Source: Sandaracinobacter neustonicus (lineage in GTDB: Bacteria > Pseudomonadota > Alphaproteobacteria > Sphingomonadales > Sphingomonadaceae). From it: a stretch of 64,000 nt of DNA. Both the position numbers and the translations under genes were made by a program. The DNA lies in assembly GCF_006385875.1 (NCBI RefSeq), contig NZ_VFSU01000024.1:124001-188000 (forward strand), in the 5' to 3' direction. Positions within the stretch are counted from its first letter, which is position 1; each line of letters starts with the position of its first letter. Below the pieces are notes generated by a model. The model worked only from the letters and a program-made list of their open reading frames with translations. It was not told the DNA's origin and ran no database searches. Below are positions 56,650-64,000 of this stretch, piece by piece.

Positions 56650-57737
56650 GAACGCAGGCCCGCCGGAATCACGCCGCGGCGAATCTGGTCCAGTTCCAAA
56701 CTTTCGAACAGGGCCTGAAAATTGCCTTCGCCGAAGCCGTCATTGCCCTTGCGCTGGATGATTTCGAAGAAGATCGGCCCCACCATATTCTCGGTGAAAA
56801 TCTGCAACAGCAGGCCGCCGCCGGTTTCCGGCGCGCCGTCGATCAGCACCCGGCGCTTGCGCATTTCCTCCACATCATGGCCATGGCCGGGCAGGCGCTT
56901 GTCGATCAGGTCGAAATAGGTATCGGGGCTATCCTGAAAGGCCACGCCATTGGCCTTCAGTTGATCCACGGTTTTGAAAATATCGTCCGTCGCCAGCGCG
57001 ATATGCTGAATGCCCTCGCCATTATAGGCGCGCAGGAATTCCTCGATCTGGCTGTTTTCATCCTGGCTTTCGTTCAGCGGGATGCGGATTTTGTCGTCCG
57101 GCGCGGTCATCGCCTTGGAGAACAGGCCGGTCGATTTGCCCTTGATGTCGAAATAGCGGATTTCGCGGAAGCCGAAGATGCGGCTGTAATAATCGGCCCA
57201 GCGCGCCATGTCGCCGCGCCCCACATTGTGCGTCAGATGGTCCAGCGTGTGCAGCCCCGCATCGCGGTCCTTTTTGCTGGCCCCCGGCACCGCCACGAAA
57301 TCCACATCATAGATTTCCGCCGCGCCATAGCGATCCACCAGATAGAGGTTCGCGCCGCCGATGCCCTTGATGGCCGGGATGTTCAACTCCATCGGCCCGA
57401 CAAGCCCCGTCACCGGCTCCGCCCCGCGCTTCACGGCTTCATCAAAGGCCTGGCGGGCATCCTTCACACGGAACGCCATCGCATTGGCACTGGGGCCGCG
57501 GTGGGCGCGGAATTCGGCGACTTGCCCCTGCGCATCGAAATTCAGCAGGAAATTGATATCGCCCTGCGCATAGCGGCGGACATTCTTGCTGCGGTGGGTC
57601 GCGACATGGGTGAAGCCCAGCGCTTCGAACAGCCGCCCCAGCGCATCCGGATCGGGGCTGGTGAATTCCACGAATTCGAAGCCGTCCAGCCCCATGAAAT
57701 TGTCGTCAGCCGCCGTTTCGCGCGCAAGCGTCGCCAT
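56646..57737 (-). CDS. hppD: 4-hydroxyphenylpyruvate dioxygenase
   Basis: A 363-residue VOC-fold enzyme that makes homogentisate. Iron ligands are probably in [13 protein letters not shown] (His), [11 protein letters not shown] (His) and [23 protein letters not shown] (Glu). Length normal. The ATG at 57737 follows GGGAG at 9 nt. It is the first gene of the tyrosine operon and lies 42 nt after the MarR gene. Confidence 0.95.
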   Translation of the reverse strand: MATLARETAADDNFMGLDGFEFVEFTSPDPDALGRLFEALGFTHVATHRSKNVRRYAQGDINFLLNFDAQGQVAEFRAHRGPSANAMAFRVKDARQAFDEAVKRGAEPVTGLVGPMELNIPAIKGIGGANLYLVDRYGAAEIYDVDFVAVPGASKKDRDAGLHTLDHLTHNVGRGDMARWADYYSRIFGFREIRYFDIKGKSTGLFSKAMTAPDDKIRIPLNESQDENSQIEEFLRAYNGEGIQHIALATDDIFKTVDQLKANGVAFQDSPDTYFDLIDKRLPGHGHDVEEMRKRRVLIDGAPETGGGLLLQIFTENMVGPIFFEIIQRKGNDGFGEGNFQALFESLELDQIRRGVIPAGLRS

Positions 57738-57769
57738 ATCCCGTCTCCCATATCCGAAGTCGGGACAAT

Positions 57770-57783
57770 GTAACCGTTGTTAC
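57770..57783. promoter_or_regulatory. Inverted repeat between MarR and hppD, likely MarR operator
   Basis: GTAAC-CGTT-GTTAC, a perfect 5-bp inverted repeat overlapping the last codon and stop of marR and 33 nt before the hppD ATG. MarR-family proteins often bind such GTAAC/GTTAC-like pairs. It would let the neighbouring MarR control hppD-hmgA-fahA; no promoter elements can be called. Confidence 0.5.
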
Positions 57784-58205
57784 GATCTGGCGCAAGCCTC
57801 TAACCGCGCCAGCAGGGCCAGAAGCTGTGCGCGTTCGGATTCTGAGAAGCCCGCGAGCAGTTCCGCCTCGATCCCCAGCGCCAGCGGCGCGATCTCTGAA
57901 TGCAGCGCCTTGCCGTCCTCTGTCAGCGCCAGTTGCAGCGTGCGCCTGTCATCCGCGGTGCTGCGCACCAGCAGCCCGCGCTCCACCAGCGCGCCGACCG
58001 CGCGGGAGATCGTCATCTTGTCCATCTGCGTGGCAGCCACGAGGCCCGCCTGCGTGGCGCGGCCCTGTTCCGCCACCACGGCGATCACCCGCCATTCCGG
58101 AATCTTCAGCCCGAAGCGCGCCTGATAGGCATGCGCTACCCGATCCGACACCGCGTTGGAGGCAATGGAGAGCCGATAGGGCAGGAAATCCTGAAGCCGC
58201 AGCAT
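57780..58205 (-). CDS. MarR family transcriptional regulator (tyrosine-cluster neighbour)
   Basis: A 141-residue winged-helix protein. The recognition area reads FGLKIPEWRVIAVVAEQGRATQAGLVAATQMDKMTISRAVGALVERGLLVRSTADDRRTLQLALTEDG, typical of MarR. It starts 4 nt after the acyl-CoA dehydrogenase stop and ends 42 nt before hppD, so it probably controls the hppD-hmgA-fahA transcript. The ligand is unknown; a homogentisate-type effector would be expected. Confidence 0.88.
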   Translation of the reverse strand: MLRLQDFLPYRLSIASNAVSDRVAHAYQARFGLKIPEWRVIAVVAEQGRATQAGLVAATQMDKMTISRAVGALVERGLLVRSTADDRRTLQLALTEDGKALHSEIAPLALGIEAELLAGFSESERAQLLALLARLEACARS

Positions 58206-58209
58206 CGGA

Positions 58210-58310
58210 TCAGCCCAGCGGCAGCGCGCGTTGCAGGATCACCCGCGTGTCGATGGCGGCATCATACGCCCCATAAGCATTGCCGCGCCCGTCCAGCCGC
58301 AGGGTGCAAA
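58210..58310 (-). pseudogene. Out-of-frame C-terminal end of the acyl-CoA dehydrogenase gene
   Basis: This stretch encodes CTLRLDGRGNAYGAYDAAIDTRVILQRALPLG in the frame one step from the rest of the gene, ending TGA at 58210-58212. That is the normal end of sphingomonad AidB-like proteins. It shows either a real frameshift or a sequencing error in a short T-run (GCCTTTGCACC). Confidence 0.8.
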
Positions 58311-59828
58311 GGCGTCTGCCACGGGGTTGTCCCATTCCAGCAGCGTTGCCGCCTGGGCCGCCAGCGCCAGCCGCTCCACGAACAACCGCGCCGTCGCTTC
58401 GGTGATCCGGCTGAAATCGAGGGCGGCGATGAAGCGGCCATAGCCCGCGTTGCGCCCCGCTTGCGCCTTCAGCCACTCCGACAGCGCCTCCACGCCCTCC
58501 GGCTCGCGCGCGATGGCCCGCAGCACGTCCAGCGCGATGACATTGCCCGATCCTTCCCAGATCGCGTTCAGCGGCGATTGCCGGAAGATGCGCGCCATGG
58601 GGCCGCTTTCGATGTAGCCCGCGCCGCCAAGGCACTCCATCGCTTCGTACACGAAGCCCGGCGTGCGCTTGCACACCCAATATTTGGCCAGCGGCGTCAG
58701 CAGCCGCGCCAGCGGTTCCTGCGCATCGAACGCCTGCGCCAGACGCAGGCCGATGGCCGTCGAGGCTTCGCTTTCCACCGCCAGATCGGCCAGCACGCCC
58801 GCCATTGCGGGCTGATCGATCAACCGCCGCTGGAACGCAGAGCGATGCGCCGTGTGCCATAGCGCCTGCGCCAGCGAGGCGCGCATCTGCTGCGCCGATC
58901 CCAGCACGCAATCCAGCCGCGTGTGCTGCACCATCTGGATGATGGTGGAAACGCCGCGCCCCTCCGGCCCCAGCCGCTGCGCCAGCGCGCCATGATATTC
59001 GATTTCGGACGAGGCGTTGGAGCGGTCGCCCAGCTTGTCTTTCAGCCGCATCACCCGGAACCCGGCGTTGCGCTCGCCATCGGGCAGCCAGCGCGGCACG
59101 AGGAAGCAGGTAAGACCGGCGTCGGTGTAGGCAAGCGTCAGGAAGGCGTCGCACATCGGCGCGGAGCAGAACCATTTGTGCCCCGTCAGCCGGAACCAGT
59201 CGTCTCCAACCGGTTCGGCTTTTGTGCTGTTGGCGCGCACGTCCGATCCGCCCTGTTTTTCCGTCATCGCCATGCCGATGGTGACGCCCGCCTTCTCCGC
59301 CGCCGGGCGCGCCGCGCCGTCGTAGCGCCCGGCCTGAATGCGCGGCACCCACTCGCGCGCCACTTTGGGTTCCGCCTGCAAGGCGGGCACGGCGGCGTAG
59401 GTCATCGTCATGGGGCAGATGCTGCCGGAATCGGCCTGCCCCTGCAGGAACAGGATCGCGGCATGGGCGACATGGCCCGCAGGCTGGCCCGTCCACGCTG
59501 CAGAGGCAAAGCCGCTGTCCAGCCCCAGCGCCATCAACTGGTGATAGGCGGGATGGAAGCGGACTTCGTCGATGCGGTGGCCGAAGCGGTCGAACGTTTC
59601 CAGCACCGGCGTCTGGCGGTTGGCTTCAAAGCCCCATTCGATCACCTCGGCCGAGCCGACGCGCGCGCCCAGCGCCTGCAAACGCGGGGCATGCGCCGCG
59701 CCGCCCGCCTTCGCCACGGCGTGTTGCAAAGCCCGGTCATCCAGCCAGAGGTTGCGATCCTCCATCGGCGGGGCCTGATTGAACACCTCATGCGTTTCCA
59801 GCTGCGCCAGCGGCTTCAGGCTCGACAT
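58239..59828 (-). CDS. AidB-like acyl-CoA dehydrogenase, apparent 3' frameshift
   Basis: A 529-residue acyl-CoA dehydrogenase. It has the AidB-like long N-terminus, the flavin/substrate regions GMAMTEKQGGSDVRAN and WFRLTGHKWFCSAPMCD, and the late ECLGGAGYIESGPMARIFRQSPLNAIWEGSGN with the likely catalytic Glu/Arg area. Near the end, after EWDNPVADAF, the frame shifts: in the other frame the sequence continues CTLRLDGRGNAYGAYDAAIDTRVILQRALPLG to a stop at 58210, matching the usual family ending. So one base appears missing near 58308-58310. Start ATG 59828. It lies between LysR and MarR on the same strand. Confidence 0.85.
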   Translation of the reverse strand: MSSLKPLAQLETHEVFNQAPPMEDRNLWLDDRALQHAVAKAGGAAHAPRLQALGARVGSAEVIEWGFEANRQTPVLETFDRFGHRIDEVRFHPAYHQLMALGLDSGFASAAWTGQPAGHVAHAAILFLQGQADSGSICPMTMTYAAVPALQAEPKVAREWVPRIQAGRYDGAARPAAEKAGVTIGMAMTEKQGGSDVRANSTKAEPVGDDWFRLTGHKWFCSAPMCDAFLTLAYTDAGLTCFLVPRWLPDGERNAGFRVMRLKDKLGDRSNASSEIEYHGALAQRLGPEGRGVSTIIQMVQHTRLDCVLGSAQQMRASLAQALWHTAHRSAFQRRLIDQPAMAGVLADLAVESEASTAIGLRLAQAFDAQEPLARLLTPLAKYWVCKRTPGFVYEAMECLGGAGYIESGPMARIFRQSPLNAIWEGSGNVIALDVLRAIAREPEGVEALSEWLKAQAGRNAGYGRFIAALDFSRITEATARLFVERLALAAQAATLLEWDNPVADAFAPCGWTGAAMLMGRMMPPSTRG

Positions 59829-59832
59829 CGGC

Positions 59833-60747
59833 TCACTCCCTTTCGCTCTGCTTAGCGTGGTCGGGTTCGGCCGCCAATGCGCGCAGCAGCGGCTCCGTCC
59901 CCGCCAGATCGACCAGCCAGCGGATGAAGGCGTCCACCCGCGCCAGTTGCCGGGCGTCGCGGTGCACCACCAGCCAGAAGGTGCGGCGGATATCCACTTC
60001 GGCAGGCAGCACAGGCGCCAGCCCCGGCATCTGTCGGGCGATGAAATGCGGCAGCACGCCGATCCCCGCGCCCGCGCCCAGCATCGCCGCCTGCGCACCG
60101 ATGCTGCTGCTGCACAGCTGCGCCTCCAGCCCCGGCGCGATCTCAGAGAGGTAGCGCAGTTCCTCGGCGTAGATGAGGTCGGGCACATAGCCGATCAGCG
60201 GGTGCGCGCTCAGCGCCGCCACCTCGGCCGGCGCGCCATTGGCGGTAAGATAGCTGCGGGCGGCATATAGCCCCAGCCCATAATCCGTCAGCCGCCGGGC
60301 GATCAGCGGGCCGTGCGTCGGCCGTGCCAGCATCACCGCCAGATCGGCCTCCCGCCGGGACGGGCTGAGGAAGCCAGCCGAGGCGACCAGTTCCACCGCG
60401 ATTCCGGGGTGGCGGGCATGGAATTCACACAGGCGGCGGGCGACCACGAAGGTGCCGAACCCTTCCGACACGCTGACGCGGAGTCGCCCTTCGCTGCCCG
60501 TCAGGCTTTCACGCGCGGCGTGGGCCGCGCGTTCGGCCTGTTCGGCATGCGCCATCAGTTGCACGCCTGCCGACGTTAGCTGGTGGCCGCTGCGGCCATG
60601 TTCGAACAGCGTTACGCCCAGTTCCGCCTCCAGCCGGGCCACCCGGCGGGAGACTGTGCTGGAATCGACGCCAGCCGCCAGCCCCGCAGGTTCCAGCCGC
60701 CCGGCCCGCGCCACGGCGAGGAAGATGCGCAAATCATCCCAGTTCAT
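59833..60747 (-). CDS. LysR family transcriptional regulator
   Basis: A 304-residue LysR protein: N-terminal winged helix (MNWDDLRIFLAVARAGRLEPAGLAAGVDSSTVSRRVARLEAELGVTLFEHGRSGHQLTSAG) and a C-terminal ligand-binding domain (AVELVASAGFLSPSRREADLAVMLARP; AAMLGAGAGIGVLPHFIARQ). The ATG at 60747 faces mmsA, divergent across 106 nt. It likely controls mmsA-mmsB and/or its own transcript with the dehydrogenase 4 nt downstream. Confidence 0.92.
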   Translation of the reverse strand: MNWDDLRIFLAVARAGRLEPAGLAAGVDSSTVSRRVARLEAELGVTLFEHGRSGHQLTSAGVQLMAHAEQAERAAHAARESLTGSEGRLRVSVSEGFGTFVVARRLCEFHARHPGIAVELVASAGFLSPSRREADLAVMLARPTHGPLIARRLTDYGLGLYAARSYLTANGAPAEVAALSAHPLIGYVPDLIYAEELRYLSEIAPGLEAQLCSSSIGAQAAMLGAGAGIGVLPHFIARQMPGLAPVLPAEVDIRRTFWLVVHRDARQLARVDAFIRWLVDLAGTEPLLRALAAEPDHAKQSERE

Positions 60748-60779
60748 GCGGCCACTTTGCACCAATGCGCCAGCAGCTT

Positions 60780-60789
60780 GCAAATTTGC
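60780..60789. promoter_or_regulatory. Palindrome between LysR and mmsA
   Basis: GCAAATTTGC, a perfect 10-bp palindrome within the 106 nt between the LysR and mmsA starts, 65 nt before mmsA. It could be part of a LysR binding site, but no T-N11-A box is certain. Confidence 0.4.
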
Positions 60790-60853
60790 CCGCTTCACGG
60801 CCCCGCCGCGAAGGTCCAGAAGGCGGCCACATCGAACGGGAGGGAGCCCGGAT

Positions 60854-62347
60854 ATGAAGCAGATCGACCATTTCCTCGCCACTGGCGCGGCTGCCGCCAC
60901 GCGATACAGCGACGTTTTCGACCCCAACGCAGGCGTGGTGCAGGCGCGCGTGCCGCTGGGCGACGCCGCGTTGCTGGATGCCGCCGTGGCCGCCGCGCAG
61001 AAAGCCCAGCCTGGCTGGGCCGCCACCAACCCGCAGCGCCGCGCGCGGGTGATGTTCGCCTTCAAGGCGCTGGTTGAAAAAAATATGGACGAGCTGGCGT
61101 ACATGCTCTCGTCCGAACATGGCAAGGTGATCGCGGATTCGAAGGGCGATATTCAGCGCGGGCTGGAAGTGATCGAGTTCGCCTGCGGCATCCCGCACCT
61201 GCTGAAGGGCGAATATACGCTGGGGGCGGGCCCGGGGATCGACGTGCTTTCCACCCGGGTGCCGCTGGGCATCGGCGCGGGGATCACCCCGTTCAACTTC
61301 CCGGCGATGATCCCGATGTGGATGTTCGGCGTGGCGATCGCCTGCGGCAACGCCTTCATCCTGAAGCCTTCCGAACGCGACCCCTCCGTGCCGGTGCGGC
61401 TGGCCGAACTGCTGCGCGAAGCGGGTGCGCCGGAAGGCATTCTGCAGGTGGTGCATGGCGACAAGGAGATGGTGGACGCCATCCTCGATCACCCCGCCAT
61501 CAGCGCCGTCAGCTTCGTGGGATCGTCTGATATCGCCCATTATGTCTATTCACGCGGAGTCGCGGCGGGCAAGCGGGTGCAGGCGATGGGCGGGGCGAAG
61601 AACCATGGCATCGTCATGCCGGACGCTGACTTGGATCAGGTCGTCTCCGATCTGGCGGGGGCGGCCTTCGGCTCGGCGGGCGAACGCTGCATGGCGCTGC
61701 CGGTGGTGGTGCCGGTGGGCAAATCCACGGCGGATGAACTGCGCGCGCGGATGGTGAAGGCCATTGCGAAGCTGCGCGTGGGCGTCTCCACCGATCCGGA
61801 TGCCGATTACGGACCGGTCGTGAACGCCGCCCACAAGGCGCGGGTGGAAGGCTGGATCCAGACCGGCGTGGACGAAGGCGCGGAGCTGGTGGTGGATGGC
61901 CGGGGCTTCGAGCTTCAGGGCCACGAAAAAGGCTTCTTCATCGGCCCGACCCTGTTCGATCATGTGACGCCCGACATGCGCGCCTATAAAGAGGAAATCT
62001 TCGGCCCGGTGCTGCAGATCGTGCGGGCGGAGACGTTCGAGGATGCCGTCGCGCTGCCCAGCACGCACCAATATGGCAATGGTGTCGCCATCTTCACCCG
62101 CAACGGCCATGCCGCGCGCGAATTCGCGGCGCGGGTGAATGTGGGGATGGTGGGGATCAACGTGCCGATCCCGGTGCCGGTCGCCTATCACAGCTTCGGC
62201 GGCTGGAAGCGCTCCGCGTTCGGCGATCACAACCAGCATGGCACCGAAGGCGTCCGCTTCTGGACGAAGGTGAAAACGGTCACGCAGAAATGGCCGGACG
62301 GATCGGCGGAAGGCGGGAACAGCTTTGTCATCCCGACGATGGGGTAA
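60854..62347 (+). CDS. mmsA: CoA-acylating methylmalonate-semialdehyde dehydrogenase
   Basis: A 497-residue aldehyde dehydrogenase-superfamily enzyme converting methylmalonate semialdehyde to propionyl-CoA in valine (and inositol/thymine) breakdown. Catalytic Cys in GSAGERCMALPVVV; substrate/NAD blocks ITPFNFPAMIPMWMFG, AISAVSFVGSSDIAHYVYSRG and EEIFGPVLQIVRAETFEDA. The ATG at 60854 has GGGAGGG upstream. The long open frame from 60452 is antisense to LysR. The LysR gene is divergent; mmsB follows by 5 nt. Confidence 0.95.
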   Translation: MKQIDHFLATGAAAATRYSDVFDPNAGVVQARVPLGDAALLDAAVAAAQKAQPGWAATNPQRRARVMFAFKALVEKNMDELAYMLSSEHGKVIADSKGDIQRGLEVIEFACGIPHLLKGEYTLGAGPGIDVLSTRVPLGIGAGITPFNFPAMIPMWMFGVAIACGNAFILKPSERDPSVPVRLAELLREAGAPEGILQVVHGDKEMVDAILDHPAISAVSFVGSSDIAHYVYSRGVAAGKRVQAMGGAKNHGIVMPDADLDQVVSDLAGAAFGSAGERCMALPVVVPVGKSTADELRARMVKAIAKLRVGVSTDPDADYGPVVNAAHKARVEGWIQTGVDEGAELVVDGRGFELQGHEKGFFIGPTLFDHVTPDMRAYKEEIFGPVLQIVRAETFEDAVALPSTHQYGNGVAIFTRNGHAAREFAARVNVGMVGINVPIPVPVAYHSFGGWKRSAFGDHNQHGTEGVRFWTKVKTVTQKWPDGSAEGGNSFVIPTMG

Positions 62348-62352
62348 GCGCC

Positions 62353-63228
62353 ATGACGACAATCGCATTCATCGGGCTGGGCAATATGGGCGGCGGCATG
62401 GCCGCGAATCTGGCCGCCAAGGGGTTCGCGGTGCGCGCCTTTGACCTGTCTGCGGACGCGCTGGCGAAGGCGGAAGCGGCGGGCTGCACGCGTGCCGCTT
62501 CGGCCGAAGCGGCGGTGGCGGGCGCGGATGTGGTGGTGTCCATGCTGCCCGCCGGCGCGCATGTGGCTGCCGTGTATCGCGACGCCGTGTTCGGCAAGGC
62601 GGCACCCGGCACGCTGCTGATCGATTGCTCCACAATCGACGTCGCCACCGCCAAAGAACTGGGCGCGGAGGCGGCGGCGAAGGGCTATGTCGCTGTGGAT
62701 GCGCCGGTTTCCGGCGGGATCGCGGCGGCGAATGCAGGCACGCTCACCTTCATGGTCGGCGGCACGGATGAGGGCTTCACCCGCGCGAAACCCGTGCTGG
62801 AAGCGATGGGCAAGGCGGTGATCCACGCCGGAGACAGCGGGGCGGGGCAGACAGCGAAAATCTGCAACAACATGCTGCTGGGCGCTTCGATGATCGCCAC
62901 GGCCGAGGCATTCGTGCTGGCGAACAAGCTGGGGCTGGACCCGCAGCGTTTCTACGACATCGCCTCGGTGTCGTCCGGCCAGTGCTGGTCGATGACGAGC
63001 TATTGCCCCTTGCCGGGCGTGGGGCCGGAAACGCCCGCCGATCGCGGCTATCAGGGCGGCTTCGCGGTGAACCTGATGCTGAAGGATTTGCGGCTGGCGG
63101 CAGAGGCCGCGAACAGCGCCTATGCCAGCACGCCGATGGGTGCGCGGGCGCTGGAATTGTATGAAGCCTTCGCCGCCGAAGGGCAGGGCGGGCTGGACTT
63201 CTCCGCGATCATCAAGGCGCTGGACTGA
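62353..63228 (+). CDS. mmsB: 3-hydroxyisobutyrate dehydrogenase
   Basis: A 291-residue NAD-dependent dehydrogenase oxidising 3-hydroxyisobutyrate to methylmalonate semialdehyde. The Rossmann motif IAFIGLGNMGGGMAANLAAKG, the substrate loop VDAPVSGGIAAANAGTLTFMVGG and the catalytic Lys in GAGQTAKICNNMLLG are present. Length normal. It starts 5 nt after mmsA and is the second gene of the valine operon. Confidence 0.95.
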   Translation: MTTIAFIGLGNMGGGMAANLAAKGFAVRAFDLSADALAKAEAAGCTRAASAEAAVAGADVVVSMLPAGAHVAAVYRDAVFGKAAPGTLLIDCSTIDVATAKELGAEAAAKGYVAVDAPVSGGIAAANAGTLTFMVGGTDEGFTRAKPVLEAMGKAVIHAGDSGAGQTAKICNNMLLGASMIATAEAFVLANKLGLDPQRFYDIASVSSGQCWSMTSYCPLPGVGPETPADRGYQGGFAVNLMLKDLRLAAEAANSAYASTPMGARALELYEAFAAEGQGGLDFSAIIKALD

Positions 63229-63254
63229 GGCGCGTGATGGCATAAAAAGCGCGA

Positions 63255-63743
63255 ATGCCTGCTCGCCAATCCGGGCCTTCGCGCCCGGCCATCCTGTTCG
63301 TCTGCCTCGGCAATATCTGCCGCTCTCCGCTGGCGGAGGGGGCATTCCGCGCCCGCGCCACGGCGGCGGGGCTGGACGTCATGGCGGATTCCGCCGGTAC
63401 GGGGGACTGGCATGTCGGCCATCCGCCGGACCCGCGCGCGCAGGCCGTCGCGCGGGCGAACGGCGTGGATATCAGCGGCCTGCGCGCCCGGCAGGTGCGG
63501 CTGGATGATTTCACCCGCTTCAGCCACATTTTCGCGGCCGATCATGCCAATCTCGGCAATCTCCGCCGCCTTGCGCCCGATCCGTCGCCCGCCGAACTGG
63601 CGCTGCTGCTCGATCTGGTGAAGGGCAGGCAGGGGCAGGCCGTGGCAGACCCCTATTATGGCGACGCGCAGGATTTCGCCCGCAGTTGGGCCGAGGTGGA
63701 CGCCGCTGCACAGGCGCTCGTCGCGCGGCTTCTCAATCACTGA
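63255..63743 (+). CDS. Low-molecular-weight protein-tyrosine phosphatase
   Basis: A 162-residue LMW-PTP. The active-site loop FVCLGNICRSPLAEG has the C-x5-R signature, and the acid loop is AVADPYYGDAQDF. It may dephosphorylate tyrosine on proteins or act with surface-polysaccharide kinases, but no such gene is near. Start ATG 63255; it ends 11 nt inside the convergent 3' end of the next gene. Confidence 0.9.
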   Translation: MPARQSGPSRPAILFVCLGNICRSPLAEGAFRARATAAGLDVMADSAGTGDWHVGHPPDPRAQAVARANGVDISGLRARQVRLDDFTRFSHIFAADHANLGNLRRLAPDPSPAELALLLDLVKGRQGQAVADPYYGDAQDFARSWAEVDAAAQALVARLLNH

Positions 63744-64000
63744 AAAGCCCCGGCAACGCCAGCTGCACGGGCCTTGAGACATAGCGCTCCGCCTCCTCCA
63801 GCCGGATCGCTCCCTTCATCGGCAGCCTCCAGCGCGCCAGCCGCCGCAACGGCGATCCATCGGGCCGCTTCAGCGCCAGAAACACCTCGTCCACCGTCCA
63901 GCGGATCGGCCTGTGCAGCGCGCGCGGATCGGCAAGGCCGCCGCCATAGGCCAAGGTGACATGCGGATTGAGCCGCGAGAGCGGGGTGGTGACAACGGCC
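63733..64000 (-). CDS. 2H phosphodiesterase / 2'-5' RNA ligase-like protein, 3' part
   Basis: The gene continues past the right edge; the C-terminal ~88 residues are visible. Reading leftward from the edge it shows LSRLNPHVTLAYGGG, with the second H-x-T of the 2H phosphodiesterase family (HVTLAY), then VDEVFLAL and a basic C-terminus. Such proteins act on 2',3'-cyclic phosphates or RNA ends. The first HxT lies outside the window, so the family is likely but not certain. Confidence 0.72.
   Translation of the reverse strand, partial: AVVTTPLSRLNPHVTLAYGGGLADPRALHRPIRWTVDEVFLALKRPDGSPLRRLARWRLPMKGAIRLEEAERYVSRPVQLALPGLFSD

Noticed and set aside
58210-59496. 428-codon minus-strand open frame overlapping the acyl-CoA dehydrogenase
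   Set aside because: Most of it is a frame shadow; only its last ~33 codons are real, being the shifted end of the dehydrogenase.

Overview
This is a 64 kb, high-GC, gene-dense chromosomal window. I infer an alphaproteobacterium of the order Sphingomonadales. Reasons: an F1-ATPase zeta-type inhibitor (DUF1476), a FYDLN-acid protein, a CP4-like class II AroA, a cytochrome c gene divergent from prephenate dehydratase, large TonB-dependent receptors, and the CTCAGGCTGAG / CTTGTCGAAG palindromic repeats common in sphingomonad genomes. No phage, plasmid, IS, rRNA or CRISPR sequence was seen. The species cannot be named from the sequence alone.

Layout. 1-9.6 kb: the 3' end of rsmB, an envelope glycine-zipper protein, a phytase-like esterase, rpmB, a YciI protein, a serine hydrolase, tRNA-Val, an Oar-like TonB-dependent receptor, tRNA-Leu between two palindromic repeat elements, a MarR regulator and a DUF2939 protein. 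9.6-18.6 kb: OsmC, an AGCS symporter and an alpha/beta hydrolase; then a tandem pair of secreted HEYAH metallopeptidases with TPR-like tails; then tesB, a secreted hydrolase and a membrane protein of unknown function. 18.6-24.8 kb: a leftward serC-serA-hisZ-purA operon, with a short ORF before purA that repeats the first 12 PurA codons, and a divergent LOG-family gene. 24.8-33.1 kb: an S41 lipoprotein protease, membrane cytochrome c, pheA, a PAS-GGDEF-EAL protein, nudC-mutY and a DciA-like gene. 33.1-41.6 kb: YegP, F1 zeta, BolA, monothiol glutaredoxin, a membrane protein, folA, ribF, a Bfd-type ferredoxin, wecB, aroA, the FYDLN protein, tRNA-Ala and an internally duplicated secreted protein.

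41.6-52 kb is a histidine-utilisation island. hutI-hutH-hutG-hutU run left with 4-nt overlaps, hutF runs right, hutC follows hutF, and a TonB-dependent receptor diverges from hutC. HutF plus HutG means formiminoglutamate is deiminated and then deformylated. A perfect 14-bp palindrome between hutI and hutF is the likely HutC operator. 52.3-54 kb: universal stress protein, DUF6325 and SHOCT genes. 54-58.2 kb: hppD-hmgA-fahA for tyrosine/homogentisate breakdown, with a MarR gene just upstream and an inverted repeat between them. 58.2-63.2 kb: an AidB-like acyl-CoA dehydrogenase with an apparent 3' frameshift, a LysR regulator, and mmsA-mmsB of valine catabolism. The window ends in a low-molecular-weight phosphatase gene and a truncated 2H-phosphodiesterase (2'-5' RNA ligase-like) gene.

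Overall this is a housekeeping chromosome segment enriched in amino-acid breakdown (His, Tyr/Phe, Val) and synthesis (Ser, Phe, chorismate, purine, folate, flavin). I found no wholly new multi-gene system. The most unusual points are the purA-like leader ORF, four copies of a ~100-bp palindromic element, the HEYAH metallopeptidase pair, the acyl-CoA dehydrogenase frameshift, and several symmetric operator-like sites.
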